Below, one piece after another: positions 34,050 to 44,438 of a stretch of DNA of 64,000 nucleotides; positions within the stretch are counted from its first letter, which is position 1; every line of letters begins with the position of its first letter. The position numbers were made by a program, and so were the translations under genes. This DNA is from Laguncularia racemosa (Eukaryota; Streptophyta; Magnoliopsida; Myrtales; Combretaceae): positions 372,001 to 436,000 of the forward strand of contig JBBMOL010000140.1 in NCBI GenBank assembly GCA_037954665.1. Reading direction: 5' to 3'. The notes under the pieces are model-generated. The model made no database searches. It had not been told where the DNA came from and was given only the letters and a program-made list of their open reading frames with translations.

Positions 34050-34998
34050 ATTATAAATTTGGTTTTTCTGTTTTTGTTGCCCTAAAGTTTCTGTTGTTCC
34101 TGAGTTTTCTAAAGGTGTTCAAACACCTTATGATGAAGTTTCTGAATCTTCTTGGCTTATTCTACTCCACTCAAGCTTTCTTCCTTTGTTGCTGAATTAG
34201 CTATTAAATCCAATGGAAGAATAGGATTATAGCCATACAAGACTTCAAAGGAAGACCTACTGGATGAACTATGAGTTGACCTATTATAAGCGAACTCAAC
34301 AATAGGGAGACACAAGTCCCAATCAATAAGATTCTTGCCAATTGTTGCTCTTAGTAAGGCACCAAGAGTATGATTAACAACCTCTGTTTGACCATCCGTC
34401 TAGGAATGGCACGAGGTACTATACATGAGTTTAGTATCAAGTCTTTTCCATAGTGTCTTCCAGAAAAAGCTAAGAAACTTAGTGTCTCTGTCAGACACTA
34501 TGCTATGTAGAACACCATGTAGTTTTACAATTTCCTATACAAAAAGGTTAACTATAAAAAGTGTGTCATCTGTTTTGTGGCAAGGCACAAAATGTGACAT
34601 GTTGTTGAAGCAATCAATGACAACCATAATGGAATCCTTTCCTCTCTACATCTTAGGCAGACCCAAAATGAAATCCATTGTGTAGGTAAAGGCAAAGGCA
34701 TATATTCACCCTGAACTCCTTTCTTTCCTTTTGCCCTCTTATAGACACCACACCTTTCCAATACCTTATGGGCATCCTTCATCATACCCCTCCAGTAAAA
34801 ATGCTCTTTCAACCACTCCAAAGTCCTCTTTTCACCAAAATGACCAGATAATCCTCCAGCATGAGCTTCCCTCACCAACAACTCTCTAATAGACCCATAG
34901 GGTATACATAATTTTCCTACCTTATACAGAAAGCCATCTATCATATAATACCCATAAACTATCTTTCTTCCAAAACATCTCTCAACAATTAATTTCAA
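34050..34998 (-). pseudogene. R4 integrase
   Basis: Frame 34552-34998 holds the zinc-binding region (REAHAGGLSGHFGEKRTLEW, then ERCGVYKRAKGK). The last Cys of the HHCC motif is Tyr here. The core domain is shifted into another frame near 34690 and is hard to follow beyond MTHFL, with stops toward 34050. The family joins cDNA to target DNA. Inactive by frameshift and loss of a zinc ligand. Confidence 0.8.
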
Positions 34999-35229
34999 GA
35001 ACTCATCATGAAAATACTATTCCTTCATCAATTCAAACCCAAGCAGTTTTGATTGTAGAGAGGTGATAAGTATATACCTGCATGACATGGCATTAACTAT
35101 AATGTTTATGCTTCCCTTCTTATACTTAATCACATAGGAAAAACTCTCTGAAAACTCCACTCATTTAGCTTGGTGTTTTGACAGATGTTGTTGACCTCTA
35201 AAGTGTTTCAATGACTCATGATCTGTATA

Positions 35230-35790
35230 AATAATGAACTCCTTAGGAAGAAGATAATGTTATCATATCATCAATGCTCTCACCAAGGAATAGAGATCCT
35301 TATCATATACTGAGTAGTTTAAAGGTGCACCACGCAATTTTTCACTGAAATAAACAATGAGCTTCTTATGCATCAACATAGCACCAATCCCTACCCCTAA
35401 GGCATTACACTCCAATTCAAAAATTCTGTCAAAATCAGGTAAAACTAACACTAGAGAACTAGTTAGTTTTGTTTTCACCTCCTCAAAACTCTTTTGGGCT
35501 TGTTCTCCCCAAACAAAAGGAACATTCTTCTTTGTCAATTCAGTGAACGGATTGACAACGCTACTAAAATTCTTGACAAAACGTCTATAGAATGAAGCTA
35601 ACCTATGAAAACTCCTTATCACATGAACTGATTTTGGTGTTGGCCAATCCATAACAGCCCTCACTTTTTCTTCATCTACTCTAACACCAGAACCAGTTAT
35701 ATTAAATCCAAGAAATGTTACCTCAGTTTAATAGAAAGAACACTTCTTGAGATTTTCTTACAGTTGTTGTTCCCTCAGTACTAAAAACAC
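35230..35790 (-). pseudogene. R4 RNase H region
   Basis: Frame 35263-35664 reads MDWPTPKSVHVIRSFHRLAS (connection to RT), then FVWGEQAQKSFEEVK and YFSEKLRGAPLNYSVYDKDL, which are the gypsy RNase H blocks. It continues toward 35170 with HFRGQQHL-like sequence after a stop. The sequence is close to intact, but it is separated from the RT frame by a stop or shift near 35730. Confidence 0.85.
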
Positions 35791-35793
35791 GAC

Positions 35794-36468
35794 CTATAAA
35801 TGTTCCACATGATTTTCTAGATTTCTGCTATAAATCAAAATGTCATCAAAATAAACAACAACAAATTTGCTTAGAAATTCTTTCATTACATGATTCATCA
35901 GCCTCATAAAAGTACTAGGGGCATTAGTTAGACCAAATGGCATGACCATCCACTTATATAACCCATGGCGTGTTTTAAAAGCAGCCTTCCACTCATCCCC
36001 TTTCCTCATTCGAATTTGGTGATACCCACTTTTAAGATCCACCTTGGAGAATACCTGTACACCATGTAGCTCATCTAACATATCATCAAGTCTAGGAATG
36101 AGATACCTATATTTGATGGTAATTTTGTTGATGGCTCTACTATCAATGCACATCCTCCATGTGCTATCTTTTTTAGGAACATGAAGGGTAGAAACAACAT
36201 AAAGACCGATACTCTCCCTGACAAGACCCCGTTCTACCAATTCATCCACCTGAAGCTTCAATTCTTTAGCCTCTTCAGGATTCATGAGATATATAGGTTG
36301 ATTTGGTAACACTGATCCAGGTTGAAAATCAATGGCATGTTCAATGCCTCTCAGAGGTGGTAATCCCTCAAGTAACTCATCTAGAAATAGATCTTTGTAC
36401 TCATCCAATACCTGAGTTACCACAGGGGGTAACTGTTTACGCTTATCCACCTCTAATGCATATCTCAT
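35794..36468 (-). CDS. R4 reverse transcriptase (open over 224 residues)
   Basis: This is the best-preserved retroelement enzyme in the window. It reads FLDELLEGLPPLRGIEHAID at the start, then LVERGLVRESIG, MCIDSRAINKITIKYRYLIP, KVDLKSGYHQIRM, MVMPFGLTNAPSTFMRLMN and the catalytic block VVYFDDILIYSRNL (35830-35862). All the usual reverse transcriptase blocks are present, with the YxDD aspartates intact. The fragment is part of the polyprotein, and the Met at 36468 is not a real start. The rest of the polyprotein is broken, so R4 as a whole is probably not active now. Confidence 0.85.
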   Translation of the reverse strand: MRYALEVDKRKQLPPVVTQVLDEYKDLFLDELLEGLPPLRGIEHAIDFQPGSVLPNQPIYLMNPEEAKELKLQVDELVERGLVRESIGLYVVSTLHVPKKDSTWRMCIDSRAINKITIKYRYLIPRLDDMLDELHGVQVFSKVDLKSGYHQIRMRKGDEWKAAFKTRHGLYKWMVMPFGLTNAPSTFMRLMNHVMKEFLSKFVVVYFDDILIYSRNLENHVEHL

Positions 36469-36639
36469 CTACAACATATACATTGGCCTCTCATCTTCTA
36501 TGGCTTCCCCTAGTTCATACCGCCCCACCAATAATGTCTTCTTTTTCCCAACCTTATTTATTTGCCTCTATGCCTCTTGTACTTCAAAAGGTGATATGGG
36601 GTTTAACATTATACGTTTACCCTCTTTCTAGAACACGTA

Positions 36640-37020
36640 AGTGTTCCTAAAGTCATCATGTAACACTCTCCTATCATATAACTAAGGCCTGCCAAGTAAT
36701 ATGTAGGATGCACACATAGGAAGAATGTAACAAATAATCTCGTTACGGTACTTATCTCTTATGTTGAAAAGAACCTTAGCCCTCTGAGTGACATGTAAAC
36801 TACCTTGTTCACTCAACCAATGTAGTTTATAGGGCTTATGATGTGAGGTTGTGACTAGTTTCAATTTAGTCACTAATGAACCAACCACAACATTAGTACA
36901 ACTACCTCCATCAATAATAAGAGCATAAAGATTATCTTGGACCCTGTAAGAGATGTGAAATAAATTTTCCCTTTAGTCATCTTCATTAGTAGGAAAGGTA
37001 GTCATCGCTCTATGCAATAC
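36640..37020 (-). pseudogene. R4 aspartic protease
   Basis: On the - strand the block ALIIDGGSCTNVVVGSLVTK spans about 36870-36930; the usual D-[ST]-G is D-G-G here. LPMCASYILLGRP closes the domain at 36682. It lines up with the N2, N3 and N1 proteases over LHWL and VTQRAKV. A stop follows the LGRP block. Confidence 0.82.
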
Positions 37021-37149
37021 ATTAATGGAAAAATACTGATCATTCCCCTTATCCTCATGTACCACAGCATCTGCATCACCATGATACTCATCTAATACAG
37101 CTGAAAATTTGTGGCCTCGTGTATATCTTCCTCATCTTCCTCAATCTCA

Positions 37150-38330
37150 ACCTTCATAGTAGTCATAACCCTTTTGTTTAGACACTGAGCAGCCATATGT
37201 CCAAAACCCAGACATTTAAAACATTTAACCTGGTGGTTTTGTCCTCCTTATGTCCTAGCTACAGTCTGTTTGTTATCATTCCCTGTAACTGTTTTTCCTT
37301 TCCCTGCTAATTCTTTCCCCCCTCTGTTGTCTAGCACTTCTGCATTCTTTTCCATATTTCTACTATATCCGCTTCTATTAACCTGTTTGCCCTCAGATCT
37401 ATACAGTTTTGTAGAGGTTCCATACCTGTTACTTGCTGCTCGATACAGATTAGATCCCTTCTACCTCTCCACTTTCAGAGCTAACTGAATGACCTCATCA
37501 AGGGTGTCATACCTTTGTAGCTCCACAATACATGCAATTTCATATTTCAACCCAGACACAAATCGCGCTAAGGTTTATTCAGGAGGTTCGACTGACTCAC
37601 ATCTGATCATTAGTGTCTCAAACTCCTAAACATACTTATCCATAGTTTTGCCTCCATATCTCAATGTTTGGAGATGCATGAATAACTCCTGCCTATAGTG
37701 CTCTAGTATAAACCTCCACCTCATAAACCATTTCATTTCCTGCTAAGTATGGATCTCAGCATCACCATCCCTTCGTCTACTAGCTATAAGGTTCTTCCAC
37801 CATAAAGTAGTATATCCTGTAAACTCTATTGCTGCTAGATGAACCCAAGTGTGATCATTAATTTCATAACACTCAAAAAGGCCCTCTACCTTATCTTCCC
37901 AGTCTAGATAATCCTCTACATAACCCCTTCTAACAAGTGAAGGCATTTGCAACTTTACATATTCCAGACCCTTAGGCGGCCTGAACTCATGGTTAGGATA
38001 AGGTTTATACTTAAAGTTATCATCCATTTCCTCTCGAAAAGCATGATAATCTCCTCCCATTCTCCTACCCCTATTACCTCCAACTACTCCTTCCCTACAT
38101 GGATTATTAGGGGCTACCTAAGGTGGGGGTGCTTGTGGATTTGCCACTAGTGGTTGTGGTAATGTCATCTAATCAACTCATGTTGCTAGTGTAGCAACAA
38201 TAGTGGTAAGATCCTACAATTGTTCTTCTAAAGTTCTTCTTCTACTTATAGCACGACATCCCCGACCTCCTCCTACAACCTGACTATTGGCCTCATCACT
38301 AATTCCCCCATTCACACTATCATTCGACAT
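37150..38330 (-). pseudogene. R4 gag with intact CCHC zinc knuckle
   Basis: It starts at the ATG at 38328-38330 (MSNDSVNGGI, shared with N3 and N4). Frame 37743-38060 has EDYLDWEDKVEGLFECYEIN and YTTLWWKNLI, the gag core. A TAG at 37743-37745 stands where N3 has TGG, and another at 37626-37628 where N3 has CAG. The knuckle CFKCLGFGHMAAQC near 37180-37225 keeps all four metal ligands. Other stops are present. Confidence 0.85.
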
Positions 38331-38967
38331 GGCTATTGAATTAAACTTTGACAAATTCTTTTCCCCTCTTTTTTTTTTTTTATATATATAATCACACCTC
38401 TACAACACCAATTCCTTCAACCCAAATACACTCTTCACAACACACACAAACATTTCAAGGTATAACTCACACACACCTATGACTCAATACACCTTTATGG
38501 CAACACACACATACACCCACGACACAACACACACCTCACGGTATAACACAAACTCAATCATAGCTCAACACACTTCAAGACACAACATATACCCAATCAC
38601 GGTTCAACACACCTCACGGCACCACATGCACTCACGGCACTACACACCTCCTATAACATAATTTTCTCAATTACTCAAGTCAATATTGCAATCAAAGCAA
38701 ATTAATGAATAATTACTACACAAGTTCACAATTATGGAATCAAATTGAAGTAAATCTCCAACCTTCCATGCAAGTAACTCATGGCAAGAACCCTAGATAT
38801 AATTTCCTCAACTTCAATTCGCTAAATCTAATGTAGCCATGGCACAATTGAACACCATTCCTCAATTTCACTTCACACAACAACAATTGTTAAATGGCAC
38901 AACAAGAACCCTAAATTCCCAAATCAAAATCAAGATTCCTATATGTAATACCCTTCCTCAAACCGTA
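38331..38967 (-). other. R4 leader (between PBS and gag), GT-rich on the element strand
   Basis: Rich in CACACA and CTCACGGC-type repeats on the + strand (38440-38660). No coding content is supported; the His/Thr-rich frame at 38479-38661 is a product of the repeat. Confidence 0.65.
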
Positions 38968-38979
38968 GCTCTGATATCA
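38968..38979 (-). other. R4 primer-binding site (tRNA-iMet type)
   Basis: The - strand reads TGATATCAGAGC, one base from TGGTATCAGAGC, six bases from the LTR. Confidence 0.83.
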
Positions 38980-38985
38980 AAAATA

Positions 38986-39680
38986 TGATATGCCAAAATC
39001 CAATTCCAATTATCAATCCTAACTGAAGATTCAATCAAGTAATTGTGCAACAAAATTAGCATGAACTTTAATTGCATGAACCCTAATTGAGCGTGTAACA
39101 AGAATAAAATGAAGCTCCCAATTCCTTACTAGATATAACGCACTAGTTGAATTAGGAATGACTTTCAATTGTTGATGTAACTCACAACAATTTTAAGTCC
39201 ACTCACTACAATCCCTTGGTAGAAATTGATAAGAGTAAAAAATGGAATAGAAGAGGGCTCGTTTTCCACGCAAAATAGCAACTATAAAATGATGTATCAA
39301 AAGTCCCTTTGTGTTGTCTTTTTACAAGTATTTATATTTGTTCTAAATATGGAAAATAACAAAAGGAAAATAGCTACATAGGGGTCGATTCTTGAAGCTC
39401 TCCTTGGTCAATTGAACATAATGCAAGGCTGATTTTTGTTGATTCATTTAGGTCCGTGAATCACCCACAAACCAAGCACTAGTGTGTTTGCTCGTCATCT
39501 TATAATACCGACAAATGTACCTGATTAAATACAAAATAATTATATAAAGAAAATGAAGACACTATGAGAATGTCTTCAAGTTCCAATTGTTTAAAAAGTA
39601 TTCTCGATGCTAAGTTTTGTAGTCCTCTGGCTCTCGCTCTTGTTATGGGTCTCGTAGATGCATTGGTTGGATTCCCATCA
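38986..39680 (-). repeat. R4 LTR, right (5' LTR)
   Basis: Direct repeat of 33116-33795, with a duplicated CATGAA...TTAATTG segment near 39060-39085. Inside its 5' end on the - strand is a frame containing RPITRARARGLQNLASRIL (within 39500-39680). Confidence 0.9.
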
Positions 39681-39782
39681 ATCGTGTTTGATGATGAGTT
39701 CATTCATTAAAAACCTAGTTTGAACTGATGGCTCAATTTATTTTGCTTGAGGACAAGCAAAAACTTAAGTGTGGGGGAAATT
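39681..39782 (+). other. R3 3' untranslated end and polypurine tract
   Basis: It contains GAGGACAAGC and the G-rich tract AAGTGTGGGGGAAAT just before the 3' LTR, a hallmark of Athila-type elements; the R6 tract at 58368-58385 is the same sequence on the other strand. The first 33 bp (39681-39713) are of unclear origin. Confidence 0.75.
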
Positions 39783-39998
39783 TGATAATTACTATAGCAC
39801 TCTTGATTCTAGGATAATTTAGACTCTTTTAGTTGATACTTTAAGTGAAAATAATCTAGAGTTGGTTCTTAATTAATGAAATTTCAAGCAAAATGGAGCT
39901 AAATATGATCAAATCAAGTGAAATTGACAAAGAAAAGAAGAAACAAGCTTTATCTTAGATCCATACACCCCGTAGCAAGGGTGATGGTGCACATATTC
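39783..39998 (+). repeat. R3 3' LTR, first 216 bp (broken by R5)
   Basis: TGATAATTACTATAGCAC at 39783 repeats the start of the 5' LTR at 29047 and stays alignable up to the R5 end at 39999. Confidence 0.85.
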
Positions 39999-42348
39999 TA
40001 TCACGCCCTTCCTTAGTCATTTAGCGTGACAACCCGCCATGATCACCTAACCCCGACTAAGCAACTGCGAAGCATCTCCATCCAAGTACTATACATGTTC
40101 GATCAAATCATAACATTTGAATGCCTCTAGCATTCATGTACCCTAATTCTCACAATATATATATATCTAATAGAAATATTGGATAATTACCTAGTTACAT
40201 AGCTGTCAATGGGTCCCATTTCACATAAATACATAAGAGCTTTGTTGAGTCTAACATGAACTTTTACATTACTACAAATCAAGTCTATCAATCTGATTTA
40301 TGTTTTAATCCTCGCTTTCTCGCACAATACCCATGATCTTTTAGCTTTATAATAGAGGCTTACTGTAGTTCAACGACCTATATGAAAGTTTATGTAGTCG
40401 CAACTTGCAAGACAAAATCTATGGGAAGGTAAGCTATAAGCTTAGTGAGATAGGAGTGCAATCTCTTAGTGTTGCTACAACACAGGCAATCAAAATCAAG
40501 TTATCAACCATATGCTATGCATGAGCAATCACATGAATGCAACATCTCATGTGTTCTTTCGGTAACCAACGTGAGGTCTAGGGTTTACGCCCCCCTTGAC
40601 CTTAGGTTAGGGATTCTGAAGCCACCATCCATGCCTAGGTCTCATTACCTAGTTTAATTATCTTATCTCTTTAATATTCATAATATTTTTACTTTAATAT
40701 GTGATGCTCAAGTGTCCATGCATTGAGCGCTCTCATGACCATGCACAAAGCAACACCTCAAGGAACATATTGGACTCGGAACCAACAAGGCACTAACAAT
40801 CCCCTAATCCCTTAGTTTGGACATGGTGGTTCAATAATACCATGATTACTTCCGGATGCCCTGTAACAATGATGGCCTTCAAACTTTATGCAATGTCTCA
40901 TGCAATGCATGTCCCGTTTAAATTAAGTCCCATCCTTTAATTACTCAATTTAGGGCGATTAATCAGTATACAATAACAAGTCAATCCACATAAGGGAAAA
41001 TAAAACAATCTATTGACAATTCAAGAAATACCATTCACAAACAAGCATCAACAATCAATTCAATTCTTGCAATCAAACCCATTACATTTCGTACCCTTAA
41101 ACCTTTTCCCATTTGCGTATACATGCATCTCATACATGAATCCAACACTCATATCTTTATATGTTCCAACACATACTCCCTTCCATCAACACATACACAC
41201 ATCAATACACATATATCAACACCTATATATACACGCCATATACTTACACACTCATATCGTACACATACTCACACACATGTACACACATACCTCATGCACA
41301 TACATACGCATACACACATATGCACGAACGTAAACGTACACATACAACGCATACTCCCATACACAAAATGCATGTATATCCACGCACATACATACACATA
41401 TACACATCCACACCCTCAATATACAAATACACATACTCTCCACGTGAACATGTACATATACATATGTATTCATATGGCAATAAATTCAATATAAAACACA
41501 TAAATCAAAATAAATACACAATACAACACGTCATAGAGTCCTACTCACCTAAGTCTCATCTTGTCTTGCTTCTATTCGAAGTAATCCTTGGGTATCCTGT
41601 TAAATGATTTTTCCTCGCCTAAAACATAAGGAAAAATATATTATCATATACTATTCGAGCTCAGGAAACCCATATCTATAGTATTTCTAACTAATACTGT
41701 TAGTTCTAGGCTAAATGCTAAAATTTCTACCTATTAAGCTTTAGTATCTAAACTTCAAAAAATAGTTTCGTTTCATGCGAAGTTGGTTTTTTTGAGTTGC
41801 TCTTACCTCAAGGATCATGTTGGTAGCCTTAGTTTGTGATTTAGAGATCGTATGCAAAAACTACAAATTGTTTTCTATTTTTTTTTCTTTTCTCTTCTCT
41901 CCTCATGGTTTCTTTCTTTCTCTCGATCTTTCTTCTTTCTTATGGAATTTTCTCTTCTGTTTTGTTGGCATCCTCCCCTTTTTATAGTTACTGTGTATCC
42001 TGCCGATATACTTTTTTTTTTCTTTTATGATTTTATATTTTATACTCATTTATATTTTTTTCCTTAAACGTTAATATAATAATATTTAATTTTTTTTGTA
42101 ATTTAAGTATTTCATTATGAAATTTTACTTTTAGGAAATTTGACTATTTGGAGTATAATTGTTCATTCAAAATTTTTATTTGAAATCTTAAATTTGCAAT
42201 TTCTTATAAATTTTCTTATTTAACCTAATATAGTTCACAGTTTAAGTTTCGAGGAATATATATTCTTTTATTTAGGTTTTCATGATCTATAATCAATTAT
42301 AGTAGTATTTTTCCGATACCATATGTTACAAATTTTGTGGGTTTTACA
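39999..42348 (-). repeat. R5 LTR (3' LTR), R2 family
   Basis: About 2350 bp with the same order of landmarks as 4060-6539. Its microsatellite region (41110-41480) is expanded into long CA/TA-rich runs with ACACATAC-type units. The Thr/His-rich frames there are artefacts of the repeat. Confidence 0.87.
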
Positions 42349-42907
42349 TCTTCCCCCCCTTAAGAAAAGTTTTGTCCTCAAAACTTCAATACATACCTGG
42401 TTTCCCAAAGAGTTGAGGATATCTTTCCTTCATCTTGTCTTCTTTTTCCTAAGTAGCCTCTCATTCCGAGTGTCGGCTCCATTGTACCTTGACAAATCGA
42501 ATGATCTTATTAAGTAGTTCTCAAGTTTGAAAATCAAGGATCTAAATGGGGTGTTCTAGATACGTCAGGTTTGGTTGAAGCGTTAGGATGTCCATTTCAA
42601 TAGCTCGATTTGGATCCAAAATATATTTTTGGAGCAATGACACGTAGAATACATCATGGATTCTTGATAATTAGGGTGGCAATGCGAGGCGATAGGCTAC
42701 TTCACTAACTCTTTCCAACACTTCATACAGCCTTACATATCTGGGACTCAGCTTTCCCTTCGTTCCAAATCTTCTTATTCCTTTAATTGGAGTAACTTTC
42801 AAATAGACGTGCTCTCCTAATGGAAACTCAATCTCTCCTCTTTAAGTTTGCCCAGCTCTTTTGGAAATCTTAAGTTTCTTTCATTCATTGCTTGATGATG
42901 GCAACAT
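42349..42907 (-). pseudogene. R5 integrase C-terminus with chromodomain-like tail
   Basis: Base-by-base alignable with 6540-6981 plus 7972-8090 of R2, but without the S1 solo LTR, which confirms S1 as an insertion. Stops are frequent. Broken at 42907 by N2. Confidence 0.82.
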
Positions 42908-44421
42908 TGATAGGAATCAAAATCCGACAAGACCTATCATTAGGGCAAGAACCAAAGGATTTCGAATATTGGCAATAAGGGCCCATTTTGAGCACATCGG
43001 CCCTGGAATTATTTCTTTGCTAACATTTTTTCTCTTATTCATGTATTGTATATTCCAACAGGTACACTTATCATGCTTGTGAGTTTGTCTATGGACCGAC
43101 CTAAACCGGCGATGAGCTAGGCCGACGAATCCAATGGAAGAGCTAGCATGATGAAGACTATTTTTATTTATAATTATTTCTTTGGACTATTTATGTTGTA
43201 ATCTTTCTTTTGGGACACTTCCATTTTCTTGTAATTGTCTTTTAGGACTGGCTACCTTAAAAGTGGCATAGTTTTCATTTTGTGAATTTTTTAACCCTAA
43301 AGGGAGCAAGTATAAATACTTGCTTAAGTAGGGTTTTTAGGGGAGAATTTTCATAATATACACTTCACATTTTTGTGAGAGAATTAGGTTCTTCCTTAGT
43401 TCAATTCCTCTTATCAATTTCAATCCCAAGAGTTGAAATTGTGGCGAGTGTAACAAGGAGAAATTGTGAGTTATATTAATTTCTATTTGTTGTGTTTCTT
43501 TTCTTCTCTAGCGAGTCATATATAGGGTTGGAATGAAGCTTTCTTAGTCAGATTTGATTATTAGGGTTCTTTCTTATTCAATTCCTCTTATTAATTTCAA
43601 TCCTAAGAGTTGAAATTGTGGCGAGTGTAACAAGGAGAAATTGTGAGTTATATCAATTTCTATTTGTTGTGTTTCTTTTCTTCTCTAATGAGTCATATCT
43701 AGGGTTTGATTGAAGCTTTCTTGGTCAGATTTGATTATTAGGGTTCTTTCTTAGTTCAATTCCTCTTATCAATTTCAATCCAAAGAGTTGAAATTATGGC
43801 GAGTGTAACAAGGAGAAATTGCGAGTTATATTAATTTCTATTTGTTGTGTTTCTTTTCTTCTCTAGTGAGTCATATCTAGGGTTGGATTGAAGCTTTCTT
43901 GGTCAGATTTGATTGCATTTGTAATCAAATTCTTATTGCTAATTGATTGGTTTTAGCATTGGTTTTTAACCTTCAATTTAGCCTCATTTGAATCGTGGAT
44001 CATTTTGTGTGGGAAGTGGATCACAGAATTGAATCTAGTTGTTCTTGTGTATTTTCACGTTGATGTATTAGTGATTAGTGTTATATTGGAGGAAATCATC
44101 TTTGTGGAATTGTAATTGCAACTTTGAGCATTCGGTTCTCTTTGCATCTTCACTAGGGTTCTTGCAATTTATAGTTACTTGAATCGAGATTGGTTTAGTG
44201 CAATTGAGGTTGATTATTTGTTCCAATTGCATGTGCTTAACCCCTAATTTAGGCACATCATATTTGGATTTAAGATTGACTACACCAATTTTTTAATAAT
44301 TGGTTACAAGTAGTAAGAATTGACGCCATTATTCATGTGATTGGAAGCTAGTTTGATTGACATTGTTTGTTTGTCTTTCAAATTAGTTTTACATGTGCTT
44401 AATCCCCTTTTAGGCACATCA
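42908..44421 (+). repeat. N2 left LTR with internal triplication
   Basis: It starts TGATAGGAATC and ends GGCACATCA. It encodes RPIIRARTKG near its start and has a TATAAATACTT motif at about 43311. A segment of about 178 bp is present three times (43387, 43565, 43742 to about 43920) but once in the right LTR. Confidence 0.9.
43387..43920 (+). repeat. Tandem triplication (about 178-bp unit) in N2 left LTR
   Basis: Three copies beginning GGTTCTT or GGTTCTTT, each carrying GAGTTGAAATT, GGCGAGTGTAACAAGGAG and GAGTCATAT. Spacing is 178 and 177 bp. They differ at a few positions. Confidence 0.88.
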
Positions 44422-44426
44422 TAATT

Positions 44427-44438
44427 TGGTACCAAAGC
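44427..44438 (+). other. N2 primer-binding site (tRNA-iMet type, decayed)
   Basis: TGGTACCAAAGC, two changes from TGGTATCAGAGC, five bases after the LTR. Confidence 0.75.

Larger units (their letters stand above)
33116..39680 (-). mobile_element. R4: Ty3/gypsy retrotransposon with all enzymatic domains (6.6 kb) nested in R3
   Basis: LTRs of 680 bp (33116-33795) and 695 bp (38986-39680) start TGATATGCC and end TCCCATCA on the + strand. The PBS is at 38968-38979 and a polypurine tract adjoins the left LTR, so it reads on the - strand. The internal region of 5.2 kb carries gag, protease, RT, RNase H and integrase in Ty3/gypsy order. About 5% LTR difference was seen in the first 230 bp. The expected 5-bp TSD is CCTAG on the left; on the right CCTAG lies at 39714-39718, 33 bp beyond the LTR end. 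Confidence 0.88.
29047..39998 (+). mobile_element. R3: Athila-type Ty3/gypsy element with gag and protease only, interrupted by R4
   Basis: The 5' LTR starts TGATAATTAC at 29047, and a matching 3' LTR start lies at 39783 after a G-rich polypurine tract. The PBS at 30502-30519 is of the tRNA-Asp type used by Athila elements. Gag and protease translations match the Athila lineage, but no reverse transcriptase or integrase belongs to it: after protease the sequence goes straight to a 3' untranslated segment with the element's usual end. R4 sits at 33116-39680. The 3' LTR is cut at 39999 by R5, so its remainder lies outside the window. Confidence 0.82.

Noticed and set aside
38479..38661. His/Thr-rich frame
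   Set aside because: Product of CACAC repeats in the R4 leader.
41013..41607. Overlapping Thr/His/Tyr-rich frames on both strands
   Set aside because: All arise from the CA/TA microsatellite in the R5 LTR, occur in several frames at once, and lack conservation with the R2 LTRs.
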